Source of the DNA: Flavobacterium daejeonense DSM 17708
GTDB taxonomy: Bacteria; Bacteroidota; Bacteroidia; Flavobacteriales; Flavobacteriaceae
Assembly (NCBI RefSeq): GCF_000425425.1
Contig: NZ_AUDK01000002.1
Span: 248,001-312,000 of the forward strand
Direction of reading: 5' to 3'
Length of the DNA: 64,000 bases
Shown here: piece by piece, positions 26,343 to 34,805 of the stretch
Layout of the letters: each line of letters opens with the position of its first letter
Position numbering within the stretch: position 1 is the stretch's first letter
The notes under the pieces: generated by a model
Seen by the model: only the letters and a program-made list of their open reading frames with translations
Database searches by the model: none
What the model was told of the DNA's origin: nothing
Program-made: the position numbers and the translations under genes

Positions 26343-28715
26343 ATGATATTGAAAAAAACAAAAAACAATCTGTGGTCGGTTGTTTTAGTTACTTTAAGTA
26401 TTGCTGCTTATGGGCAACAAGGACAATTGCAAAGTTTTCCATTGTCCTCGGTTCGTTTGTTGGAAAGTCCTTTTCAAAAGGCACAACAAACCGATATGAA
26501 ATACATTTTAGAACTCAATGCCGACCGATTATTGGCACCGTATTTAAAAGAGGCAGGGATTACGCCTTTAAAAGACAATTACGGCAACTGGGAAAATACG
26601 GGGCTCGATGGGCATATTGGCGGACATTATGTGTCGGCTTTGTCGGAGATGTATGCCGCAACGGGAAATCCACAAATAAAAGAGCGTCTGGATTATATGC
26701 TGGATAATTTGGAAAAATGCCAGATAAAAAATGGAGACGGTTACATTGGTGGTGTGCCGGGAAGCAAAGCTTTATGGGCTGATATTGCTAAAGGCAAGAT
26801 TGATGCAGGAGGTTTTTCGTTAAATGGGAAATGGGTGCCTTGGTATAATATTCACAAAATTTTTGCCGGATTGGACGATGCCTATCGTTTAACGGGGAAT
26901 GAAAAAGCTAAAAAAATGCTGATTCATTTATCAGATTGGTGTTTGAAATTGACGGCGAATTTGTCTGATGAGCAAATCCAGATGATGCTAAAAAGCGAAC
27001 ATGGCGGAATGAACGAAGTGTTGGCTGACGTAGCTGATTTTACCGGAGACAAAAAATATTTGGTTTTAGCTGAAAAATTTTCGCATAAGGTTATTTTAGA
27101 TCCCTTATTAAAGGATGAGGATAAGTTGAACGGAATGCATGCCAATACCCAAATTCCTAAAGTAATTGGTTTCATGCGGGTTGCCGAAGCAGGTGGTGAT
27201 GCGAAATGGGCGGATGCAGCTAACTTTTTTTGGAATACCGTAGTCGAAAACCGAACCATTTCGATAGGAGGAAACAGTGTGAGAGAACATTTTAATCCGG
27301 AAAATGATTTCTCGTCCATGTTAGAATCCCGGGAAGGTCCGGAAACTTGTAATAGTTACAATATGCTCAAGTTGAGTAAGCATTTGTTTCTGGCGCATCC
27401 GCAGGCAAAGTACATGGATTATTACGAACGCACCACTTACAATCATATTTTGTCGTCACAACATCCCGATGGGGGATTTGTGTATTTTACACCTATTCGT
27501 CCGCGTCATTATCGGGTGTATTCGGAGCCGCAGGAATCTTTTTGGTGTTGTGTGGGTTCCGGATTGGAAAATCACGGAAAATATGGCGAAATGATTTATG
27601 CTCATGATGCTACTAATTTGTATGTGAATTTGTTTATTCCTTCCACTTTGGAATGGAAAGAAAAAGGGTTAAAAGTTACTCAGAATACGAAGTTTCCTTT
27701 TGAAGAACAATCCACTTTTATGTTGGATTTGAAAAAAGCGCAAAAGTTTGCTGTTAAATTCAGATATCCTTCCTGGGTAACTAATGGAGCATTAAAAATT
27801 AAAGTTAATGGAAAGGAAGTTGCGATTGAGAAAGATGCGAATTCGTATGTTTCGATTAATCGAAAATGGAAATCGGGTGATGTGATTTCGATTGTGTTGC
27901 CTATGCATAATTCCGCAGAACAATTACCGGATAAATCAGCCTGGGTTTCCTTTGTACATGGACCAATTGTTTTGGCTGCCGTTACAGATACCGCGGATTT
28001 AAATGGTTTAAGAGCCGACGGCAGCCGAATGGGGCATATTGCCAGCGGGCCTATCTATCCAATTGAAGAAGCGCCAATGTTAGTTTCAAATAAAAATGAT
28101 TTAGCGCAATCATTGAAAGAAATAAAAAGCCAGCCTTTTAGTTTTTCGGTTTCAGACATTACGTATCAGGACAAGTTTAAGAATTTAAAACTAATTCCTT
28201 TTTTCGAAATCCACGATGCCCGATATATGTTATATTGGCCTTATACCACAAAAGAAAAATTACCGGAATTACAGGCAGCAATAAAAGAAAGAGAAGCGGC
28301 TAAAATGAAATTAGAAGCGGTAACAGTAGATTTAGTTACTGCCGGTGAACAACAACCCGAAAATGATCATAATTTTAAGGGAGAAAAAACCGATACAGGA
28401 ATTTATAAAGAGCGTCATTACCGAAACGGAACAGGATTTTTTAGTTACGAATTGAAAAACCCAAAAGGGGAAGCACGTAATGTAAGAATCACTTATTTTG
28501 GTTCGGATAAAAACAGAAATTTTGATGTTTATTTAAATTCTGTTCTGGTTGCTTCGATAGCAATGGATGGAAAAGAAGGCAATCAGTTTATTGATAAAAT
28601 GATTGCAATTCCTGCTGAAATTTTAAAGTCAAATCCAAAATTGCTGGAAGTAAAATTCCAGGCGAAATCTAATTCGTCCATTACGGGTATTTACGAAGTA
28701 CGTTTGATGAAATAG
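26343..28715 (+). CDS. GH127 beta-L-arabinofuranosidase-like glycoside hydrolase
   Basis: 790 residues. A signal peptide ends at AAYGQQ (about 20-26). An alpha/alpha-barrel carries the GH127 Zn/active-site residues: GPETCNSYNMLKL (E-T-C at about 333-335) and ESFWCCVGSGLENHGKYGE (Cys pair near 401-402). This matches the Glu/Cys3 zinc site of HypBA1, where the first Cys of the pair is the nucleophile. After the beta domains there is an extra C-terminal beta region (about 655-790, DTGIYKERHYRNGTGFFSY). It should release beta-L-arabinose in the periplasm from pectic or arabinose-rich glycans. An AraC-type regulator gene follows at once. Confidence 0.85.
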   Translation: MILKKTKNNLWSVVLVTLSIAAYGQQGQLQSFPLSSVRLLESPFQKAQQTDMKYILELNADRLLAPYLKEAGITPLKDNYGNWENTGLDGHIGGHYVSALSEMYAATGNPQIKERLDYMLDNLEKCQIKNGDGYIGGVPGSKALWADIAKGKIDAGGFSLNGKWVPWYNIHKIFAGLDDAYRLTGNEKAKKMLIHLSDWCLKLTANLSDEQIQMMLKSEHGGMNEVLADVADFTGDKKYLVLAEKFSHKVILDPLLKDEDKLNGMHANTQIPKVIGFMRVAEAGGDAKWADAANFFWNTVVENRTISIGGNSVREHFNPENDFSSMLESREGPETCNSYNMLKLSKHLFLAHPQAKYMDYYERTTYNHILSSQHPDGGFVYFTPIRPRHYRVYSEPQESFWCCVGSGLENHGKYGEMIYAHDATNLYVNLFIPSTLEWKEKGLKVTQNTKFPFEEQSTFMLDLKKAQKFAVKFRYPSWVTNGALKIKVNGKEVAIEKDANSYVSINRKWKSGDVISIVLPMHNSAEQLPDKSAWVSFVHGPIVLAAVTDTADLNGLRADGSRMGHIASGPIYPIEEAPMLVSNKNDLAQSLKEIKSQPFSFSVSDITYQDKFKNLKLIPFFEIHDARYMLYWPYTTKEKLPELQAAIKEREAAKMKLEAVTVDLVTAGEQQPENDHNFKGEKTDTGIYKERHYRNGTGFFSYELKNPKGEARNVRITYFGSDKNRNFDVYLNSVLVASIAMDGKEGNQFIDKMIAIPAEILKSNPKLLEVKFQAKSNSSITGIYEVRLMK

Positions 28716-28764
28716 ATGAACTGAAAATTTTCTGTAAATAATTTTTCTAAAGGCTCTAATCGAT

Positions 28765-29565
28765 TTGAAATTGAAAATTGCGATAAAAAATAAAATTGAT
28801 AGCGATACGTTTATCAAGGTAGCTCCTTTTAAAAAAGACATTAGGAAAACCGAAGTGCACAGACATAAAAGCTATTTTGAAATTATTTACTTGTCAAAAG
28901 GTGATGGAACGCATCATATTGATCATACTACTTTTCAAATTAAACCGCCTATTTTCTTTTTTGTTCGAAAGGAGCAAATCCATCATTGGGATATTCAGAG
29001 TGTTCCGGAAGGTTATGTGCTTATCATTAAAAAAGAGTTTGTCGAAGAAAGTTATGATAACGAATTAAAAAAACTGCTTTCTAAATTGAGTGGATTGGTT
29101 TCGTTACAGCCAAAAGAAAACGAAACCATTGAGCAGCTTTTTGAATTACTTATCAAAGAAAATAATTTTACCATTGTAGAAGGATTATTGAAAGCCTTGT
29201 TTGCTAAAATTTTTGAAACAGCAAATCCATTCATCAATAAAATAGAAACGACAACTAATCTTTTTCAATCTTACAGAGATTTGTTAAGCAAAACCGATGA
29301 GCTAAAAAACAGCGTTTCTCATTATGCAGAACAGTTGAATACCACCCCTCAGAATCTGAACGCTATTTGTAAAAAAAGCGTTAATTTATCAGCTACGGAT
29401 ATTTTGTCGGAATGTATTATCAATGAAGCAAAACGATTGCTGTTATATACTGATAATACGGTTTCGGAAATCGCTTTTTCATTGGGGTTTAATGATAGTT
29501 CACATTTTATAAAGTATTTTAAACGTTATACATTCAAAACACCACAGTTATTTCGCAAGGAATAA
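28765..29565 (+). CDS. AraC-family transcriptional regulator
   Basis: About 266 residues. The N-terminal half is a cupin-like sensing domain (HRHKSYFEIIYLSKGDGTHH). The C-terminal third is the double HTH of AraC regulators (AEQLNTTPQNLNAICKK; VSEIAFSLGFNDSSHFIKYF; YTFKTPQLFRKE). The frame lacks an ATG near its start; TTG at 28765 is the likely initiation codon. Its position 50 bp after GH127 suggests local control of sugar use or an unrelated stress target; the sequence does not decide. Confidence 0.88.
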   Translation: MKLKIAIKNKIDSDTFIKVAPFKKDIRKTEVHRHKSYFEIIYLSKGDGTHHIDHTTFQIKPPIFFFVRKEQIHHWDIQSVPEGYVLIIKKEFVEESYDNELKKLLSKLSGLVSLQPKENETIEQLFELLIKENNFTIVEGLLKALFAKIFETANPFINKIETTTNLFQSYRDLLSKTDELKNSVSHYAEQLNTTPQNLNAICKKSVNLSATDILSECIINEAKRLLLYTDNTVSEIAFSLGFNDSSHFIKYFKRYTFKTPQLFRKE

Positions 29566-29650
29566 GTAAAGACCGTGTTATTTTCAAATATACCGTAGAA
29601 TATTATTTTGTTGTATCAATTTTGCTCTATTCAATAAAATAGAATTAGGT

Positions 29651-30124
29651 ATGAAGTATTTTTCGTTAGTAATAGGATTTGTTCTTTTTTCAGCTTGTAA
29701 TCAAAATACAGAAACCGCACAAGGAAAATGGATTGTAGGGACAGAGCAGCAAAAGTTGGAAAAGATTGAAAATCAGTTTCGTGGTTTTGATAATGCTATG
29801 GTAGAAACAGGATATCGTTATCAGGAATTGTATTGGGCGGGGCAGGATAAAAATTGGGAATATGCCGAATATCAATTGGAAAAGATACAAAAAGCTATTG
29901 AAAACGGATTGGAACGAAGACCTAAAAGAGCAAAATCGGCAGCATATTTTTTGACCTCTGTTTTGCCGGAAATGAAAAAATCCTTAGAAAAAAAAGACAG
30001 TTTAGTATTCAATAAAAGTTTTCAAGATTTAACGGTTAATTGTAACAATTGCCACGCTATGGAAAAAGTTCCTTATTTTAGTGTGAAAACACCAACAGAC
30101 AGACAATCACCAATTAAAAAATAA
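29651..30124 (+). CDS. Lipoprotein with a single CxxCH heme-binding motif
   Basis: 157 residues. The lipobox is LFSAC (about 12-16). The middle is helical and charged. Near the C-terminus CNNCH (about 131-135) is a single covalent heme c motif, and a Met a few residues later may be the distal ligand. It is probably a periplasmic or membrane-attached c-type cytochrome of helical type. It starts an apparent operon with DoxX (1-nt gap) and ChrA genes, pointing to redox or electron-flow chemistry. Its partner is unknown. Confidence 0.7.
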   Translation: MKYFSLVIGFVLFSACNQNTETAQGKWIVGTEQQKLEKIENQFRGFDNAMVETGYRYQELYWAGQDKNWEYAEYQLEKIQKAIENGLERRPKRAKSAAYFLTSVLPEMKKSLEKKDSLVFNKSFQDLTVNCNNCHAMEKVPYFSVKTPTDRQSPIKK

Positions 30125-30125
30125 T

Positions 30126-30557
30126 ATGTTAGAAAAAATCATCAGTACCAGCGATTCTAAAACTACAATACTTATTCGTTTTATTGTGGGAGCGGTATTT
30201 TTATCAGAAGGAATTCAAAAGTTTTTATTTCCCGCTAGCCGTGGTGCAGGGCGATTTGAAAAAATAGGCTTGCCTTCGCCGGAGTTTTTGGGTGGTTTTG
30301 TAGGGACATTTGAAATCATTTGCGGTTTGTTACTGCTAATCGGATTGTTTTCAAGGTTGGCGAGTGTACCTTTAATTATAATTATGCTTGTAGCATTGGT
30401 AACAACAAAATCAGAAGTTTATTTGGAAGAAGGATTTTGGGAATTGCTCCACGGGAGCAGAACCGATTGGGCGATGCTTTTAGGTAGTGTTTTTTTATTA
30501 ATCGAAGGCAGTGGTTTCTGGTCACTTGATAAAAGATTAATGAATAATGGAAATTAA
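30126..30557 (+). CDS. DoxX-family membrane protein
   Basis: 143 residues with about four membrane spans. Family signatures are RFIVGAVFLSEGIQKFLFP (about 18-36) and GLPSPEFLGGFVGTFEIICG. DoxX-like proteins are small membrane proteins linked to thiol/redox or oxidoreductase functions. The gene begins 1 nt after the CxxCH lipoprotein and overlaps the chrA start by 11 nt, so the three are translationally linked. Confidence 0.85.
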   Translation: MLEKIISTSDSKTTILIRFIVGAVFLSEGIQKFLFPASRGAGRFEKIGLPSPEFLGGFVGTFEIICGLLLLIGLFSRLASVPLIIIMLVALVTTKSEVYLEEGFWELLHGSRTDWAMLLGSVFLLIEGSGFWSLDKRLMNNGN

Positions 30558-31677
30558 GACCGACTTAAAAGAGCTGGCAAAGCTTTTTTTAAAACTGGGT
30601 ATAATTGGTTTTGGTGGTCCTGCAGCTCATATTGCAATGATGCGGGAAGAAGTAGTTGTAAAGAGGAAATGGTTCAGCGAACAGCATTTTTTAGATCTAA
30701 TAGGTGCGACCAATTTAATTCCCGGACCTAACAGTACTGAAATGGCCATTCATATTGGGCATGAAAAAGCAGGTTGGAAAGGTTTGTTGGTAGCGGGACT
30801 TTGTTTTATTTTGCCCGCTGTTTTTATAACAGGAATTTTTGCATGGCTTTACAAACAATACGGACAAATTCCGGAAGTACAGCCTTTTGTTTATGGAATC
30901 AAACCAGCCATTATTGCCATTATTCTTGCAGCTGTTTTTCCGTTAGCCAAAAAATCATTGAAATCAATCGAACTGGTAATTATTGGGCTTATCGTTTTAA
31001 GCTGTTCTTTATTGAATTTTAATGAAGTTTACCTGATGTTTGGAGCGGGTTTTCTGGCTTTGTTTCTGTCTTATATCCAGAATAGGAAGCACGGAAATAT
31101 GAATAGTGTTTTCCCTTTAACTTTTTTGCAAATAAGCAATACCGTATTTCTTTCGGCAACCAACACGAATCTGTTTTTTATATTTCTAAAAATCGGAGCT
31201 ATACTTTATGGCAGCGGTTATGTTTTGTTTGCTTTTTTGGATGCTGAGTTGGTGTCAACAGGGCTTTTAACAAGAGAACAACTGATTGACGCAATAGCTG
31301 TTGGTCAATTTACACCGGGGCCTGTTTTTTCTTCGGTAACGTTTATTGGTTATCAAATTAATGGGTTTTCAGGAGCTATTGTTTCCACTGTCGGAATATT
31401 TCTGTCTTCTTTTGTTTTTGTAGCCTTGTTGAGTCCTTTGGTTAAGAAAATGCGAAACTCAAAAATGTTTTCTGTTTTTTTAGATGCGGTAAATGTGGCT
31501 TCGGTGGCTATTATTGTTGCTGTTTGTATTGCTATGGGCAAAGAAACTATTACCGACTGGAAAACTATTTTTATAGCCGCTTTGAGTATTGCAATTGCAT
31601 TTGGTTACAAAAAAATAAACAGCGCATTTGTTGTTCTTGGGGGTTCTTTACTGGGTTATTTGTTAGCTTTAATTTGA
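30547..31677 (+). CDS. chrA: Chromate efflux transporter (CHR family, two-domain)
   Basis: 376 residues. Two homologous halves are visible: GIIGFGGPAAHIAMM with NLIPGPNSTEMA in the first, and YGSGYVLFAFL with AVGQFTPGPVFSS in the second. This is the long ChrA form, about ten spans. By family it exports chromate, but many ChrA-like proteins have untested substrates. It overlaps the DoxX gene by 11 nt. Confidence 0.88.
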   Translation: MEIKTDLKELAKLFLKLGIIGFGGPAAHIAMMREEVVVKRKWFSEQHFLDLIGATNLIPGPNSTEMAIHIGHEKAGWKGLLVAGLCFILPAVFITGIFAWLYKQYGQIPEVQPFVYGIKPAIIAIILAAVFPLAKKSLKSIELVIIGLIVLSCSLLNFNEVYLMFGAGFLALFLSYIQNRKHGNMNSVFPLTFLQISNTVFLSATNTNLFFIFLKIGAILYGSGYVLFAFLDAELVSTGLLTREQLIDAIAVGQFTPGPVFSSVTFIGYQINGFSGAIVSTVGIFLSSFVFVALLSPLVKKMRNSKMFSVFLDAVNVASVAIIVAVCIAMGKETITDWKTIFIAALSIAIAFGYKKINSAFVVLGGSLLGYLLALI

Positions 31678-31809
31678 TTGAAAAAAAATACAATTTTTTA
31701 AATTCCAAATTCCAATAATTATTTTTAGTTATTCATGGCTTTTTGTATTGATCCGTTTTAGGATTGATCCATCATCAGCGTTCCATAACTTTTTCAAGAC
31801 CTATAAAAA

Positions 31810-31842
31810 CAAAAAACCCGAATTCTTAGAATTCGGGTTTTG
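31810..31842 (-). terminator. Terminator of tRNA-Phe
   Basis: Stem AACCCGAATTC/GAATTCGGGTT with a short loop, followed on the minus strand by TTTTTTG. It starts directly at the tRNA 3' end. Confidence 0.85.
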
Positions 31843-31915
31843 TGGTACCTCCAGGGATCGAACCAGGGACACATGGATTTTCAGTCCATTGCTCTACCAT
31901 CTGAGCTAAGGTACC
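31843..31915 (-). tRNA. tRNA-Phe (GAA)
   Basis: 73 nt on the minus strand. The acceptor stem is GGTACCT/AGGTACC, the D arm TAGCTCAGATGGTAGAGCA, the anticodon loop CTGAAAATC with anticodon GAA, and the T arm GGTTCGATCCC. CCA is not encoded. Confidence 0.97.
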
Positions 31916-32005
31916 GTGCTTGTTGCGGGTGCAAATATAGAACCATTTTTAATATATGCAAAACAATTTTAAGAAAAAATCTATTTGTATCTTCGTGACA
32001 TCAAA

Positions 32006-32749
32006 ATGAGAAATATGATACTAGCCATTGATGTGGGGAATACCCGAATTAAAGCTGTTGTTTTTGAGGGAGATACTATTTTGGGAAGCTTTGTTTTTGA
32101 AAAAGAGAGGCTTCAGGGAAATGTTCAAAAAATTATAGCAGATTTTCCATTGGTTGTAACTTTAGTGGTTTCTTCGGTGGGAGAGGTCGAAATGCAAGCT
32201 TTTCGGAAATTCGAGAATAGACTAAAAGTACATTTTGTTTCTCATGAAGATGTGTTTCCGTTTGTAAATAATTACGGAACACCTAAAACACTGGGAATTG
32301 ATCGCATGGTGCTGGCTGCCGGAGCAACTTTGTTGTACCCGGGTCAAAATCGGTTAGTGATAGATGCTGGTACCTGTGTTACCTATGATTTTGTCGATGA
32401 ACATAATGTGTATCAGGGAGGTGCTATTTCGCCGGGATTGCGTTTGCGCTACGAATCGATGCATCATTATACGGCAAAACTTCCGTTACTGACTTTAAAA
32501 AGCCCGGAAACGTTTATCGGAAAATCGACAGCTTCGTCGATGCATTCGGGTGTGGTAAACGGCTTGGTCTATGAGATTGATGGTTTTATAGAGGAATATA
32601 AGGCAGTCTATCCGAAAATTATCATAATTTTAACGGGTGGTGATGCAGATTTTTTGGCTAAACGATTAAAAAATACCATATTTGCCAATTCAAATTTCCT
32701 TTTGGAGAGTTTGAACCAAACATTTCAATACACAATCAACAATGATTAA
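32006..32749 (+). CDS. coaX: Type III pantothenate kinase
   Basis: About 247 residues from ATG 32006; an in-frame ATG three codons later (32015) is also possible. It phosphorylates pantothenate, the first step of CoA synthesis. Hallmarks are AIDVGNTRIKAVVF (phosphate loop), TLGIDRMVLAAGA, IDAGTCVTYDFV and GGAISPGLRLR. A Bacteroidota -7-like element (TATCTTCG, 31989-31996) lies just before this start, which argues against the longer TTG frame. The stop overlaps the next gene by 8 nt. Confidence 0.93.
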   Translation: MRNMILAIDVGNTRIKAVVFEGDTILGSFVFEKERLQGNVQKIIADFPLVVTLVVSSVGEVEMQAFRKFENRLKVHFVSHEDVFPFVNNYGTPKTLGIDRMVLAAGATLLYPGQNRLVIDAGTCVTYDFVDEHNVYQGGAISPGLRLRYESMHHYTAKLPLLTLKSPETFIGKSTASSMHSGVVNGLVYEIDGFIEEYKAVYPKIIIILTGGDADFLAKRLKNTIFANSNFLLESLNQTFQYTINND

Positions 32750-33995
32750 AAAAATTATATCAGGTCTTTGCTTGCTTTTTTCAGTAGTGTCTTTTGCTCA
32801 GGAAGGAACTTCGTCTCCTTATTCTTTTTACGGAATTGGAGATGTCCGGTTTAAAGGAACTATAGAAAGTCGTTCGATGGCCGGAATTCAGGTAGAGCAG
32901 GATAGTATTCATATCAATTTGGATAATCCGGCGAGTTTCTCTAATTTGAAGTTGACTACTTTTACCGTAGGAGGGACTTATAATTTAACTACTTTGAAAA
33001 ACGAAAGCAGTTCTGAAAAAGCAAAGAGAACCACTTTTGATTATTTGGCGGTTGGTTTGCCAATGGGAAAATTAGGCGTTGGCTTTGGTTTAATTCCGTA
33101 TTCTTCTGTGGGTTATAAAATAAGAGAAATAACAACTGTTGAAGATATTACGAAACTTGAAGAATACAAGGGGAATGGTGGAATGAATAAAGCGTTTTTT
33201 GCAGCTTCTTATAAACTTTTGCCTCATCTTAATTTTGGCGCCAGTGTAGATTATAATTTTGGAACAATTGAAGCAACTAATATTAAGGCAATAAATGGTG
33301 TGTCTACCGGAAGTCGTGAATTGAATAAAGCCGATTTATCCGGAGTGAACTTTACTTTCGGGGCGATGTACCAGGCTAAATTAGCTAAGAAATTAACGTT
33401 GTTTAGTAGTTTGAGTTACCGATTTGAAAGTAAATTAGCTTCTCGTAATACCCGAAATATTGCTACAATCAGTTATAGTTCAGGTTATGATTATTCAATT
33501 GTACAAGCAGAAGGTGATGATAGTTACAGAAAAAACCTGACGTTGCCTGGCGAATTGAAATTTGGTTTGGGAATTGGAGAATCAAAAAAATGGTTGGTAG
33601 GTGCTCAGGTTATCTCAGCAAGTAAAGGTGATTTAGAAAATACCTATAACGCAGCTCCAAATGTATCGTATGAAAAAGCAATGAAGTATAGTATTGGAGG
33701 TTATTTTATTCCTAATTACGGTGCTTTTTCCGGATATTTCAAGAGAGTGGTTTACAGAGCCGGTTTGAAATATGAAGAAACGGGATTGGTTGTGAATTCA
33801 GAATCAATTAAGGATAAAGGTTTTAGTTTAGGATTTGGATTGCCAATTACAGGGAGTTTTTCTAATGTGAATTTTGGATTTGAATTTGGAAAACGCGGAA
33901 CAACTTCGGCAGGTTTAATTCAGGAAAATTATGCTAAATTTAGTGTAGGACTTTCGTTAAACGACAGATGGTTTGTGAAGAGAAAGTATGATTAA
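32742..33995 (+). CDS. Outer-membrane beta-barrel protein (FadL-like)
   Basis: 417 residues. The signal peptide ends at VVSFAQEG (about 20). The mature start SSPYSFYGIGDVRFKGTIE and repeated amphipathic strands are typical of a flavobacterial outer-membrane protein found beside coaX and lptC. It overlaps coaX by 8 nt and precedes lptC by about 30 bp, suggesting one operon. A lipid or hydrophobic-compound transport role is family-level inference. Confidence 0.7.
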   Translation: MIKKIISGLCLLFSVVSFAQEGTSSPYSFYGIGDVRFKGTIESRSMAGIQVEQDSIHINLDNPASFSNLKLTTFTVGGTYNLTTLKNESSSEKAKRTTFDYLAVGLPMGKLGVGFGLIPYSSVGYKIREITTVEDITKLEEYKGNGGMNKAFFAASYKLLPHLNFGASVDYNFGTIEATNIKAINGVSTGSRELNKADLSGVNFTFGAMYQAKLAKKLTLFSSLSYRFESKLASRNTRNIATISYSSGYDYSIVQAEGDDSYRKNLTLPGELKFGLGIGESKKWLVGAQVISASKGDLENTYNAAPNVSYEKAMKYSIGGYFIPNYGAFSGYFKRVVYRAGLKYEETGLVVNSESIKDKGFSLGFGLPITGSFSNVNFGFEFGKRGTTSAGLIQENYAKFSVGLSLNDRWFVKRKYD

Positions 33996-34028
33996 TCAAT
34001 CCATGCTAATAGTTGTAATTAGTAGTAC

Positions 34029-34589
34029 TTGTTTATGTTTTTATTAAAAAAAGACAAATTTTTTATAGCAGTCATGGCGATAGCCGTGACTCTCTTTTTT
34101 GGGTGTGAAAGTAATTTTAAAAAAGTTCAGCAAAATAATTTTACCGAATTTACCCCAACAGGTGATGCTGATAATGTGAATCTGAAATATACCGATTCGG
34201 GTTTGATTAAAGCAGTCTTAGTAAGTTCTAAAATGTTGGATTATGCTGCGGTGGATTTTCCGTTTACCGAATTTCCAAATGGAATTGATGTGACGGTTTA
34301 TGATAGCAAAGCCAAAAAAACGCATATCACCGCTAATTACGCGATTTCGTACAAGTTTACCCATATCATCGATTTGCAGGGAAAAGTAAAAATTGTTTCT
34401 CAGGACGGACAGATGCTGGAAACCGAGCAATTGTATTTTGACCAGAAAAATGAATGGTTTTTTACCGAGAGAAAATATAAATTTACCGATTTAAAAGGAG
34501 GTTCTAACGGTCAGGGAATTGACTTTAGTAAAGACTTTAAAGTGATTAATTCGCAAAGAATAACCGGTGAAGTACTTACCGCCGAATAA
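34029..34589 (+). CDS. lptC: LPS export protein LptC
   Basis: 186 residues. A membrane/lipobox N-terminus (VTLFFGCESN, about 18-27) is followed by an LptC/OstA-like beta-jellyroll: DAKNVNLKYTDSGLIKAVL-like start, AKKTHITANYAISYKF, LQGKVKIVSQDGQMLETEQLYFD. It bridges the LptBFG complex and LptA to carry LPS across the periplasm. The lipobox form is common in Bacteroidota. It is followed by a tiny membrane-protein gene 18 bp on. Confidence 0.85.
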   Translation: MFMFLLKKDKFFIAVMAIAVTLFFGCESNFKKVQQNNFTEFTPTGDADNVNLKYTDSGLIKAVLVSSKMLDYAAVDFPFTEFPNGIDVTVYDSKAKKTHITANYAISYKFTHIIDLQGKVKIVSQDGQMLETEQLYFDQKNEWFFTERKYKFTDLKGGSNGQGIDFSKDFKVINSQRITGEVLTAE

Positions 34590-34607
34590 TTTTTAATTTA
34601 TTATACC

Positions 34608-34802
34608 ATGAGTTATTTAAAATATACCCCTTATTTTTATTTAGTTTTTGCCGCTTTTTTTGTTTACGATGCTTACGAAAAATGGAATGAGCCTAATGAA
34701 ACGCCTTATTTGAGTCTTTTCATTGCAGCTTTAGGTGTTTTTATGTTTTTCTTCAGAAGAAATTTTGCTAAAAAAATGCAAAACCGTAACCCAAAATCCT
34801 AA
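34608..34802 (+). CDS. Small two-TM protein of unknown function
   Basis: 64 residues with two hydrophobic spans (about 5-22 and 35-50) and a basic tail (RRNFAKKMQNRNPKS). It sits 18 bp after lptC and 3 bp before the CNNM/CBS gene, so it is within the same operon. No motif is recognised. Confidence 0.65.
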   Translation: MSYLKYTPYFYLVFAAFFVYDAYEKWNEPNETPYLSLFIAALGVFMFFFRRNFAKKMQNRNPKS

Positions 34803-34805
34803 TGT

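Noticed and set aside
14855..28715. Assigning arabinan as the SusCD substrate because of GH127
   Set aside because: Two terminators and three unrelated genes separate them, so the link is not supported.
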